Origin: CAXWPM01 sp965206125
Lineage (GTDB): Bacteria; Acidobacteriota; Terriglobia; 20CM-2-55-15
Length of the DNA: 64,000 nt
Assembly (NCBI GenBank): GCA_965206125.1
Contig: CBDBIN010000044.1
Coordinates: forward strand, 248,001 to 312,000
Reading direction: 5' to 3'
Shown here: positions 36,901 to 44,605 of the stretch, one piece after another
How positions within the stretch are numbered: the stretch's first letter is position 1
Layout of the letters: every line of letters begins with the position of its first letter
Position numbers and translations under genes: made by a program
The notes under the pieces: model-generated
What the model was told of the DNA's origin: nothing
Database searches by the model: none
The model's input: only the letters and a program-made list of their open reading frames with translations

Positions 36901-37198
36901 CCGCCCGTGGGGCCTCGGCCGCAACGCCGGGAAGGGCCCGGATTTCTTTAGCGTCGATATGAGGCTCACCCGCACGATCCCGCTGTCGGAAACAGTGAGA
37001 CTGCAGGTCATCGGCGAAGGGTTCAACCTGCTGAACCGCACCAATTTCAAGACGGTGAACGGCGTCGTTGGAAACACCTCCATTGAAGACCTTCCGGCAA
37101 AGCTCGTTGGGCGGCGCGGTCCGGCCACGGAGCCACTCTCGTTCGCCTCGGCGTTCGATCCCCGCCAGTTCCAGTTCACGCTGCGGTTGACGTTTTAG
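33986..37198 (+). CDS. TonB-dependent receptor with carboxypeptidase-regulatory domain
   Basis: A 1070-aa outer-membrane receptor. It has a basic N-terminus with hydrophobic signal (FFSIVSLMLMGSLAVYAQ), a carboxypeptidase-regulatory beta domain (GSIRGFVYDGTQAVIREATV), a plug with NRRDYLDLELLTPG and GNTLMIDGLDNLYNSGSVR, then a long barrel ending TLRLTF with the C-terminal Phe. It has only general resemblance to the receptor at 8551 and is not part of the duplication. No TonB box or partner gene can be assigned, and the ligand is unknown. Confidence 0.88.
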   Translation: MLHTSPHTARCHATVKVRSRFIRAVAIPFRFFSIVSLMLMGSLAVYAQTNTGSIRGFVYDGTQAVIREATVTALDESRGVAQAAVATDSGGFVFSHLAPGMYTLRFEASNFAPLTVEGFEVRVGEISTFSPQLAVAATETRLVVAASARPAIEPARVQQSDHIDSVRIQNLPINRRDYLDLELLTPGVVNTNHIANAIDRRITPTPTSGLGIGGGNGRGNTLMIDGLDNLYNSGSVRSSISQDAIQEFQVNRNSFSAEQGGAPGGTINIVTKGGTNDVHGTLFGVLRNRRFQARNYFDPGKAAYTRAQSGLSIGGPIKPNTTFFYLAYERLDRHESQIVPLLADRSFLTSLTQSQQSLVDTLRAAAPALAPLVNQLAYALVPAHNPAVVSLFEANSGVFPFGELRQQFIARVDHARRDGHTMFLRGNWTGQESDNINFGALTARSRGSNSNVKDFALAFGDTWLIGPRWVSETRVGLGYHDFGVYPIDTSGPAIDIGAISFGRDFILPVRNLERFFQVRQNFMRMSGRQTLRFGADINPIRDSAQAETFFSGRFVFGEAVPLSNIIDSVAGAGTSRQLQGLLSASGAAHLAGAVDAPISALQAFSLGLPTVYQQGFGNPHWVGWTNRMNFFIEDSVQVSPSLLLTLGLRYELELKSRFPRDHNNFAPRAGFAWSPDPATVVRGGFGIYYSRIEGHIGFVNDLLGKTQQINQVFIPLTGLAGINSPLTGGRLTSAEIYQTLLARGVLGQRGILPEDLAPHGIVPGPGYPLRIGFRVADDVVNPYSLQGSFEIQREVAGYAVSAAYNFNRGLHLIRPLDLNIYDTGRGPMGGPPVPGFHNPLIYQDNVYGSWGTSDYHALIVQLEKRFSDGFSISAHHTWSKAMDEATDYNSSYEPHIPWDARNERALSAYHRGHRFVANVVAQSPWEAARGRGFGHNLLADFTLSGIVAANSFAPFNLTTGFDSLGDRHTDTHRPWGLGRNAGKGPDFFSVDMRLTRTIPLSETVRLQVIGEGFNLLNRTNFKTVNGVVGNTSIEDLPAKLVGRRGPATEPLSFASAFDPRQFQFTLRLTF

Positions 37199-37261
37199 AA
37201 ACGGCAGCATGGTGCCCAGCGTTGTTGCATGGATCGGGGCGGAGATGGAATTCGCCCTTTC

Positions 37262-37393
37262 CCAAGCGGTAGCATCAGGCGATACGTTCGAACTCCGCTG
37301 GCGCAGGCTCTCGTTATATTCCGCCCAGTTGATCACCCGGTACTGCGCCTTATCAAACTTGTGCCGTCGGGCTGCGTTGAACTTATGTGGCAT
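37262..37393 (-). pseudogene. IS5-family transposase N-terminal remnant 2
   Basis: From the ATG at 37393 the - strand reads MPHKFNAARRHKFDKAQYRV then INWAEYNESLRQR, the start of an IS5-type transposase, before similarity fades. It abuts the truncated IS3 OrfB. Confidence 0.7.
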
Positions 37394-37910
37394 CTAAGTT
37401 ATCCCCTGTGTTGAAAAACACAATGATAAGACATCCTTCGGGATGATCCATGCAACAGGGTCCTTCAGAAACAACTCATCGATGCGCCGCATCCGCGCCA
37501 AGGTCTCCGCGCTCTCGCCCTGGGGCGTGTAATAGAGCCAGGAGCGCCCGATCGACAGCAAACGGCATTGACGACTCAAGCTCAGTTCCGGGTCAGGGCG
37601 CCTCACCATCGCCCGGCGCGCGGCCCGGCTCATCGACCGGACCCTCTGGACAAAAATCCCGCTCCACCGTCAATTCGCCGATCTTGGCGTAAAGCTCACG
37701 AACCTCGCTTTCATGATCCCGCCGCCGGCGTTCCACACCGTTCGAGAACATCTCGCCAAGCCCTTCCATCGCCTGGCGCTTCCATGTGCTCACCTGGTTC
37801 GGATGAACCTGGTGCTTCGAGGCAATCTCCTGTAGCGTCCGATCGCCCCGAAGCGCTTCCAGTGCGACCTTCGCTTTCAACTCCCCAGAACACCTGCGTC
37901 TCTTCGTCAT
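37394..37910 (-). pseudogene. IS3-family element, OrfA plus truncated OrfB
   Basis: OrfA (37593-37910) shows the helix-turn-helix FSGEL-like start (RRCSGELKAKVALEALRGDR), IASKHQVHPNQVSTWK and the leucine-zipper segment VRELYAKIGELTVERDF. OrfB starts at 37633 in the overlapping frame, as usual for IS3 frameshift expression, and reads MSRAARRAMVRRPDPELSLS, IGRSWLYYTP, MRRIDELFLKDP, then stops matching. The DDE catalytic core is lost. The outer end of the element is near 37983 (complement of the GGGGCCACCTCA region). Confidence 0.85.
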
Positions 37911-38020
37911 CGCGTATCCCTCCTCAGTCGGTGGAATACACCTTAAACAACTGCCCGATTTTCCGGGGCCACCTCACTCTACAGCTTCATGAAGATCTGA
38001 GGGCTCAAGCTGAGCCCTTA

Positions 38021-38053
38021 GCGTGTATTTCAACACGAATCTGGTCGGTACCC
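38021..38053. repeat. 33-bp dispersed repeat, copy 2
   Basis: Partner of 29341-29373. It lies in the 229-bp gap between the IS3 relic and the CPBP protease gene, where no gene is seen. Confidence 0.5.
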
Positions 38054-38139
38054 CAACAGGCATTACAGCAAATGGCCCCACCCTCTGAAAACGAGTCCAG
38101 GTTCAGTTTTGTTCGCTCAGAAATCGAGCCACGCTGAAC

Positions 38140-38940
38140 TCATTCTGAGGGGTAAGAAAAGAGCAACTTCCAGATCCAGTTCACTCCGGTGTGAGTCAGG
38201 GCCGACGCAGTAATCTTTCCGGTTCGGGCATACACCCACCCATACCCGAAACCTGCCAACGTGGCGAGGAGCACGTATCGAAGATCGGGCAGGTGCGCCA
38301 GACCGAAGACGATGGCTGCGGCCCAAAGCCCGACACGCGGTCCCCAGTGGCGTGTCAAGAGATTCTGAATCACGCCTCGGAAGAGAAACTCCTCTGGCAC
38401 GGCCGTAATTGTATAGATGATCACTGGCGTCGCCATGACCCCGGCAACGTCGATATCAGGCCGCCATGTCAAAAAGCCAGTAAGGAACCCGAGCGGCAGA
38501 GCAACGACTGTGTATGCCGCCCACGCCGCGCCAGCGAATCTGAAGTCCCGGACTTCGAATACAAGGGTGCATCCGGTCCCGGCAAGTGACCACGCCACAA
38601 GAAATAGATAGAATGCTGCAAGGACTCCAACGCCTTGGCTGAAATCGTAGCCATCCGGCGGTGGAACCGGAAGTGAGGGCAGCCAATCGAACTCAATCGG
38701 TAGCCAGAAAAGACTGATTGCAGCAATTCCCCATAGAGGAGCCGATCGACTGCTGCTATCCCGACAAAGAAGCAGCAACAAGGCAGGTGCGAAGAGATAG
38801 ACGGCGTACACGAGCGCGCGTGGCGGTATGGGAAGCCCCGTGGCCGCCGCATATGCAAGAACGGCTCCAAGCATAATGGCTGGGCCGGTAAGAAACCGTC
38901 CGATCGGTCCGGTAAGAGAGGTGTTGACCGGGATTTCCAT
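38140..38940 (-). CDS. CPBP-family intramembrane metalloprotease
   Basis: A 266-aa membrane protein with about eight helices and the three CPBP (Abi/CAAX protease-like) motifs: PEEFLFRG (Glu183, Glu184, Arg188), FGLAHL (His216) and the final His250 in LTHTGVNW. Family members cleave prenylated or other membrane peptides, and some give bacteriocin self-immunity or phage-abortive functions. No partner is adjacent. A weak upstream region is followed by 300 bp (38941-39243) in which I see no gene. Confidence 0.88.
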   Translation of the reverse strand: MEIPVNTSLTGPIGRFLTGPAIMLGAVLAYAAATGLPIPPRALVYAVYLFAPALLLLLCRDSSSRSAPLWGIAAISLFWLPIEFDWLPSLPVPPPDGYDFSQGVGVLAAFYLFLVAWSLAGTGCTLVFEVRDFRFAGAAWAAYTVVALPLGFLTGFLTWRPDIDVAGVMATPVIIYTITAVPEEFLFRGVIQNLLTRHWGPRVGLWAAAIVFGLAHLPDLRYVLLATLAGFGYGWVYARTGKITASALTHTGVNWIWKLLFSYPSE

Positions 38941-39243
38941 TAGCTCAATTTAGGTGGCAGGCAATCAGTTTGGCACAATACGACGGTCCGGCACTACCGG
39001 ACGAAGGACTTGCTATTTTTACCACTCCGTTCAACCCTGTTTCTGCTGATATTCCCCCCGAAATCGCGATCAGATTAGAATTGGAACAGGTCCCGCGACT
39101 GGGAGCCATCCGCATTTGAGACGCGGGCGTAGCCGATCAGCATGTATCGCAAACCTTCGCTTGAGACATATGGGCGATGGCGCCTTCCTGCCAGCGCCTC
39201 AGTGTGTCTTATCCCATGGCTGATTCCATGTCGTGCATACGTC

Positions 39244-40398
39244 TAGTGGTCCCCGTCAAACAGACTGTAACTTATTGAATTTCTTCCGAGCGCATTGGGT
39301 TTTCTCAAGGATGTCGGTAGCCTTGGCGGTCCAGATGAACGGCTTGGGGTTCCGATTATGGCCGGCGATGTAGTCTTCCACGGCTTGGGTTAACTCGGAA
39401 ACCGAGCAGAAAACGCCGGGCCGAAGTCGTTGTTCGGAAAGATCCCGGAAAAAGCGTTCGACCATGTTCATCCACGACGCACTGGTCGGGGTGAAGTGCA
39501 CGTGGAAGCGCGGGTTGCGGTTCAGCCAATCGACGACTTTCCGGTGTTTGTGGGTGGCATAGTTGTCGCAAACAATATGGATTTGCTTCTTTTTCGGCGC
39601 CGCCCGTTTGATCTGATTGAGAAACCGAATCCATTCCTGATGCCGATGCTTGGGCATGCAACTGCCGATCACCGAGCCGTCCAGGGTATTGAGCGCGGCG
39701 AACAGCGTGGTGGTTCCGTGGCGTTTGTAATCGTGGGTCATTGTGCCGCACCGCCCCTTCTTCAGAGGTAATCCGGGTTGAGTGCGGTCCAGGGCTTGCA
39801 TCTGGCTCTTCTCGTCGCAGGACAGGACCAGGGCGTTTTCCGGCGGGTTCAGATACAACCCGACCACATCCTCGAGCTTTTCGGCGAATCGGGGGTCGTT
39901 GGACAGTTTGAAGGTGCGTCCCAGATGCGGCTTCAGACCATGGGCCCGCCAGATTCTCCCGACCGTGGACTCGCTGACCCCGGTGGCCTTCGCCATCGAG
40001 CTCCGGCTCCAGTGCGTGGCGTTGGGCGGCTTCTCTTCAAGCGTCCTCTTCACAATCCGGGCCTGTTTCCGACGGCTGATCGACGGCAACCGTCCACTTC
40101 GGGGCGCGTCCTTTGCGATCCCTCCAATGCCCTGTTCCAGGAATCGATTGCGCCATCGTCCGGCTTTCTGACGCGTGACGTGCAGCCGGGCTCCAATATC
40201 CTGATTATTCAACCCATCGGCAGCCAGCAAGACGATCCGGGATCGCTCCGCCAGCCGGACCGATGTACTCCGGCTTCGGCTCAAACCTTCCAGTTCCTTC
40301 CGCACTGCGATATCCAGTTCGATGACCTGTGCTTTCCTCATGTCTACTTAGACGTTGGAAAGATCATTACGTTACATTAAATATGACGGACTACACTA
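39244..40398 (-). mobile_element. IS630-family element
   Basis: About 1155 bp between TA dinucleotides, both inside CTAG (39243-39246 and 40396-40399), as expected for IS630 insertion at TA. The ends are imperfect inverted repeats (TAGTGGTCCCCG and TAGTGTAGTCCG). The transposase stop codon lies inside one repeat. A deleted derivative is at 15082. Confidence 0.88.
39256..40341 (-). CDS. IS630-family transposase
   Basis: A 361-aa DDE transposase. An N-terminal helix-turn-helix (LNNQDIGARLHVTRQKAGRW) is followed by the catalytic triad Asp176 (SCDEKSQ), Asp259 (VCDNYATH) and Glu295 (SASWMNMVERFF). The frame is intact and the element looks active. It could mobilise the derivative at 15082. Confidence 0.95.
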   Translation of the reverse strand: MRKAQVIELDIAVRKELEGLSRSRSTSVRLAERSRIVLLAADGLNNQDIGARLHVTRQKAGRWRNRFLEQGIGGIAKDAPRSGRLPSISRRKQARIVKRTLEEKPPNATHWSRSSMAKATGVSESTVGRIWRAHGLKPHLGRTFKLSNDPRFAEKLEDVVGLYLNPPENALVLSCDEKSQMQALDRTQPGLPLKKGRCGTMTHDYKRHGTTTLFAALNTLDGSVIGSCMPKHRHQEWIRFLNQIKRAAPKKKQIHIVCDNYATHKHRKVVDWLNRNPRFHVHFTPTSASWMNMVERFFRDLSEQRLRPGVFCSVSELTQAVEDYIAGHNRNPKPFIWTAKATDILEKTQCARKKFNKLQSV

Positions 40399-40422
40399 GC
40401 GAAAGAGAATGGCTCGGAGGGG

Positions 40423-41250
40423 GGTTCTGGTGCAGATAGGATTGTCGGAGCGATAAGACCAGGAGTGTGCCGCAGCGATGCGGACTATGCTGCCATGACG
40501 TGACGCCAGATCACCGCAGGATTCGACTGCAATGTGATCGGAATTGCGAACTGGCGTTTGTGGATCTTCTGCGCCAGCTCGATGCCGGTAATCACCCGTC
40601 GCGCATTGTAGAACGTCTTGAATCCCAACATCGGCCGCAATCGCCCCTTCACCCGGCGGTGGTCCTGCTCCACCACGTTGTTCAGGTATTGACAGCAACG
40701 AATCTTCACCGGGTTCCGTCCCCGGAAGTTGAACTCCCCGTTCATTCCCATGCGACGTAGCGCGCTATGGCTCGGCCGGTGGCCATCCAGGGTGATGCTG
40801 TGTGGCTCCGGATGATGCTTCAGTGCCTTGCGAAAGAATGCCTTCGCTGCCGCAATGCCGCGTGTTCGACTCAGATAGAACTCCACGGTGTTGCCCTGTC
40901 CATCCACGGCGCGGTACAGATACATCCACTGGCCCCGAACCTTGATGAACGTTTCATCGACTCGCCAGCTTCCTCCTACCGGTCGCTCGAATCGGCGCCA
41001 GCGCTTTTCGCACGTTTCGGCATAGCGAACCACCCAACGCAAGATTGTGGTGTGCGAAATCGACAAGCCCCGCTCACCAAGAATCACGACCAAATCCCGG
41101 TAGCTGAGTTTGAAGCGAAAATACCAGCGAAGGCAGAGGAGAATGATGTCGTCTTCGAACCAACGTCCGGCAAATAGAGGATTCCGTTTCGTTTTGCGAT
41201 GCGCCATATCCCATTATCGCCAATTCCCTTGGGCTGTCTGCACCAGAACC
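40423..41250 (-). mobile_element. IS6-family element D (intact, inverted)
   Basis: 828 bp with GGTTCTGGTGCAGA terminal repeats. Opposite orientation to copy A. Flanks CGGAGGGG and CGGGTCAC differ, so there is no target duplication. It truncates the gene fragment at 41251. Confidence 0.9.
40485..41207 (-). CDS. IS6-family transposase
   Basis: A 240-aa intact DDE transposase, nearly identical to that at 13829-14551 (N-terminal 135 residues almost unchanged; a few differences such as NPVK for NAVK and IHKRQ for IQKDQ towards the end). The catalytic RVDETFIK, LDGH and VVEQDHRR motifs are present. Two active, inverted copies 27 kb apart can drive inversions and deletions of the DNA between them. 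Confidence 0.93.
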   Translation of the reverse strand: MAHRKTKRNPLFAGRWFEDDIILLCLRWYFRFKLSYRDLVVILGERGLSISHTTILRWVVRYAETCEKRWRRFERPVGGSWRVDETFIKVRGQWMYLYRAVDGQGNTVEFYLSRTRGIAAAKAFFRKALKHHPEPHSITLDGHRPSHSALRRMGMNGEFNFRGRNPVKIRCCQYLNNVVEQDHRRVKGRLRPMLGFKTFYNARRVITGIELAQKIHKRQFAIPITLQSNPAVIWRHVMAA

Positions 41251-41543
41251 CGGGTCACCCGGGACACCCAGACAGCTGGAAACATCGAACCTTCCCGGTT
41301 GGGAACCTGCAACTCTCCTTCTCCGAACACCCCGAGAATTGGCCAGACCCGGCCACCGACGAAGAACGGTCCTTCTCGGTCGATGCCGACATCGATCTGG
41401 AAAAGGGTGTCGGTCACTGGGGCGAGTGGCTGAAGAACAATGTGATCAAGCCTGGCCACAAGACCAACCAGACGGTTGTCTACGGTCTTCTCTTCGGGCA
41501 GGGCATCCTACCGGACTACACGCTGGATCCGAAGGACGCATGA
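41251..41543 (+). pseudogene. C-terminal fragment of an unidentified protein
   Basis: The frame is open from the IS6 edge to TGA at 41543 and encodes about 96 residues (HRTFPVGNLQLSFSEHPENW, FSVDADIDLEKG, YGLLFGQGILPDYTLDP). Composition is that of a real coding region cut by the IS. I do not recognise the family. Confidence 0.55.
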
Positions 41544-41563
41544 CAACCCTCTAACGGAGAACG

Positions 41564-43948
41564 CTAACGGAAACCGACGTCATCCAGCACCACAACCCCC
41601 TCGGGCGTGCGGTCGAAGAGAAAACGTATGGACGCCAGCTGAGTGGCGTCGAACTCCGGGTTCGCCGCCGCAAAATCGCGCAACCGGAACGCAAAGCTCT
41701 GGAAGACCACCTCCGAAGACGCACCACGGCTGAGGAACTCGGCCTTTCGAGTCTGAACCTTGATCTGGGGCTGTAGCAGCGAGAAATGCGCGAGCGGCAG
41801 CGACGCTGAACGACCTTCCGCGTCTGTCAACTCGATCGTCAGATCGATAGGTTCCGGCTCGGCGTCTTCCGAGTCCTCTGAGGATTCATCGTCGTTCTCG
41901 GCTTCTGCTTCGTCCGCGTTCTCGTTGTCCCCCTCGTCATCATCCTCCCCCTCGTCATCGTCCGACTCCAGGCGCGGTGCCTTCTGATCCGCGTCCGCCA
42001 TGGCAAAGGTCAGAAGACTGTCCGCATCCAACTCCAAACCCTCTTCCGGTAGTTCGATCGTGTACGACGCCGGGGCCTCGCCTTCTTCCGTGTTCCATCC
42101 CAGGTAAACCGCCTTGGTCCCCATCGTCCCCGACTTGAGACCCACATCCCGCTCCTTCCACAACGTCAGGTGCTCCTGCCATTGCCCGGCGCCGGGCATG
42201 GTCGCTGTCAGAACATCGATATCTTCCTCGAAGGTGCTGACAAACTGCTGGCGGGAATCCTCGAAACGGCTCAGGTATACGGTATCCGGAAGCCAGTGAC
42301 CTCCGGACCGATGATCGGCGAAAAGAGGAACGTATCCTCGCTCCCCGCGGAGCGTCGCTTCAAGAAATGCAGAGATGTACACCCTGGCGATCTGCTCCTG
42401 GTCCGAAGCGGGTATCAGCGGTGCGCGGTTAAGGAACCAAGCGTTTGGAGCGGAAGTATCCATCGCGCCCCAGGTCGTATTGAACTGCCCGTGGTTCGCC
42501 CCCAGAATATAGAGTCCGGCCTTGAACCAGTATCGATCGTCCGTAAAGCGGATCCGCTCTAATTGTCTGGATCCTTGGAAGGACGTCACGTCACCGTCGT
42601 TCGCCCCATGGATTGTGAAATAGTTCACGTTCTCGACCGGCGTCGGAAGTTCGGCCGGCCGGTATTGTCCATCAACGGGAGCAATAGCGACGACCGCCCG
42701 GATGTTGAAGCCGTAGTCGAACGCGAGCGTCGCGTCATCAGGATAGTGCGGCAAGCGGTTAAACGCGCTGGCCACCGCCACGGCTTCGCCGCCGCGGGAA
42801 TGCCCGACCAGACCGATCCGGTCCATATCGACCTTCCGCTCAAAGACGTGTCCGGCGGATTCGTTCCAGGACGCCCACACCTTCAGGTGCTCCAGAAGCA
42901 GCCATCCGCGCGCGTCATTCTCTTCGTCCAGTCCCCCATCGTCGTCCAGGCGGTCGGAAATCGCGCTGTTGATAAAATTCTCGTCGATCGAAGCAAAGAT
43001 GTAGCCGCGACTGGCGAGCAGCTGGCCCAGATAGCCGTAGCCGGGATCTGAGAAATCCTCCATCCCGTGGTTTCCGTGGACGATCAGGACCAGGGGGAAC
43101 GGCCCATCGCCCTCGGGGTACCACACACGACCTTGTAAAGGCAGTTCTTCCGAGTCAAAGCCCCAGTAGCGGGTCCTCGCCCAGCCTCCCCGGCCCTCCC
43201 ATCCGTCGATCAGCTTCGAGCCGTCGACTGACTCGGTGACGTAATCGGCATCCTCCCCAAACTCCGGCCGGTGACGATCTTCCCCGCTCCCGTAAGTCAG
43301 GGTCAGGACTTGATACTCCCCGCGCTCTGATGGATCAGGCAGGTCGATGCTCGTGATCGGACTCCCCTCCGATGCGGCGTTCGCGTAGGCATCCGGCTCT
43401 GCACCGTCGTTCGCGAGCCAGACAACGTCAAATACCGCAACAGCCAGGCCCACGACGAGGGTGCCGATGACCAAGACACGTCTCGTCTTCGTCGCATCCT
43501 GAAGGCCGCTCCGTCCAACCCAAAGCCCTCCACCGATAAGCAGCCCGGGTACGAGAACCAGGGCGAGCAGGATCCACCCGGTTTGACCAGGGCCAGCGCG
43601 GCCTACCGCCAGCCAAACCACCGGCGCGGTCACCGCGACCACCCACTTGAAGGACGTGGGCAGCTTCATGATCAGGGTGACCGCCGCAAGGGCCGCCAAT
43701 CCCGTGACGACAGCCTCGCCGACCTGCATGCCGAACACCAGAAAGCGACCCAGGGTGAACGGGTCGAGAACTCGCGTGTAGAAGAGAATGGCAAGGACTA
43801 CGCCCGTGGCCACAACAACTCCGCAAACAGCACCTTCCCACCAACGCGCCTCCGATAGAAACGCTTCGAGCGTTCTCCTGATCCAGCCATAGATCTTGCT
43901 CGACAGTTCTCTTGACCGCGAGTACCAGTCACGCAGATTGGGCGACAT
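41564..43948 (-). CDS. Membrane-anchored alpha/beta hydrolase with acidic insert
   Basis: A 794-aa protein. The first 180 residues hold five or six membrane helices. The outer part has an alpha/beta-hydrolase fold with VHGNHG (oxyanion region, residues 290-295), nucleophile elbow GHSRGG (Ser384) and a candidate catalytic His in LGANHGQF. An Asp/Glu-rich run (around residues 660-710) and a C-terminal beta domain follow. It is probably an esterase or polyester/lipid hydrolase acting outside the membrane. The ATG at 43948 is used because AAGAGGAA precedes it; a longer frame runs to 44080. Divergent from the next gene. Confidence 0.8.
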   Translation of the reverse strand: MSPNLRDWYSRSRELSSKIYGWIRRTLEAFLSEARWWEGAVCGVVVATGVVLAILFYTRVLDPFTLGRFLVFGMQVGEAVVTGLAALAAVTLIMKLPTSFKWVVAVTAPVVWLAVGRAGPGQTGWILLALVLVPGLLIGGGLWVGRSGLQDATKTRRVLVIGTLVVGLAVAVFDVVWLANDGAEPDAYANAASEGSPITSIDLPDPSERGEYQVLTLTYGSGEDRHRPEFGEDADYVTESVDGSKLIDGWEGRGGWARTRYWGFDSEELPLQGRVWYPEGDGPFPLVLIVHGNHGMEDFSDPGYGYLGQLLASRGYIFASIDENFINSAISDRLDDDGGLDEENDARGWLLLEHLKVWASWNESAGHVFERKVDMDRIGLVGHSRGGEAVAVASAFNRLPHYPDDATLAFDYGFNIRAVVAIAPVDGQYRPAELPTPVENVNYFTIHGANDGDVTSFQGSRQLERIRFTDDRYWFKAGLYILGANHGQFNTTWGAMDTSAPNAWFLNRAPLIPASDQEQIARVYISAFLEATLRGERGYVPLFADHRSGGHWLPDTVYLSRFEDSRQQFVSTFEEDIDVLTATMPGAGQWQEHLTLWKERDVGLKSGTMGTKAVYLGWNTEEGEAPASYTIELPEEGLELDADSLLTFAMADADQKAPRLESDDDEGEDDDEGDNENADEAEAENDDESSEDSEDAEPEPIDLTIELTDAEGRSASLPLAHFSLLQPQIKVQTRKAEFLSRGASSEVVFQSFAFRLRDFAAANPEFDATQLASIRFLFDRTPEGVVVLDDVGFR

Positions 43949-44080
43949 ATGGGTTCCTCTTTTCGTGCTCGTGAAGAAAAAGTGCCTCAGCTTACACCCG
44001 GCACGGAAGCCCCGACAACCAATACGCCGCCTGGATGGGTATAATTGGGCGGATACCGAACCCACAGCCTGAAAGAACAC

Positions 44081-44575
44081 ATGAGCAAAGGAAATACCTT
44101 GAAGACACTTCGTTTTGGGTTGCTGGTCGGCCTGGTCGCAGCGGCAAGCGTGGCGCTCGCCCAGGGGACGGCCGACCGACTGATCGGAACCTGGAAACTG
44201 AACCTGGAACGATCCACCTTTCTCGACGGCGAGGGAGAGCCGCGAGATGCGCCCTGGCTGGACCGGACGTGGACTTTTGAAGTCGCCGGAAACGTGGTCG
44301 TGGTCAAAGGTGAGATCACTCCGACCAAGGGCGATCCCATCACGTCGGAATACACGCTCCCGATCGATGGAGCCCCGGTCCCCATGGAAGACGCGCCGGA
44401 GGGCTACGCACTGGCCTTTGAGCGTGTCGACGACAACACGTTCCGTCTGGTCACGCGTACCAGCATCACGGAAATCGTGGACCAGTTCGAAATCTCATTA
44501 GATGGGCAGTCGATGACGCATAGTGTGGTCGGTATCGAGCAGACGATTGGACGCTTTGACCGACAGGATCCGTAG
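44081..44575 (+). CDS. Secreted small protein, lipocalin-like build
   Basis: A 164-aa exported protein: signal peptide (residues 1-24, ending VALAQ) and a beta-rich domain beginning RLIGTWKLNLERS, a motif often seen in secreted lipocalin-like or DUF-type domains. Other features are TWTFEVAGNVVVVKGEI and FRLVTRTSITEIVDQFE. No Cys. The function is unknown. It is followed 30 nt later by a glycosyltransferase-like gene. Confidence 0.75.
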   Translation: MSKGNTLKTLRFGLLVGLVAAASVALAQGTADRLIGTWKLNLERSTFLDGEGEPRDAPWLDRTWTFEVAGNVVVVKGEITPTKGDPITSEYTLPIDGAPVPMEDAPEGYALAFERVDDNTFRLVTRTSITEIVDQFEISLDGQSMTHSVVGIEQTIGRFDRQDP

Positions 44576-44605
44576 CACCATCCTCGACGCGCGACCGCTC
44601 CGACC

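Noticed and set aside
13786..41250. Classic composite transposon with IS6 ends
   Set aside because: Neither IS copy has a target duplication, the outer flanks are both truncated genes, and a third IS6 copy and many other elements lie inside; rearrangement explains it better.
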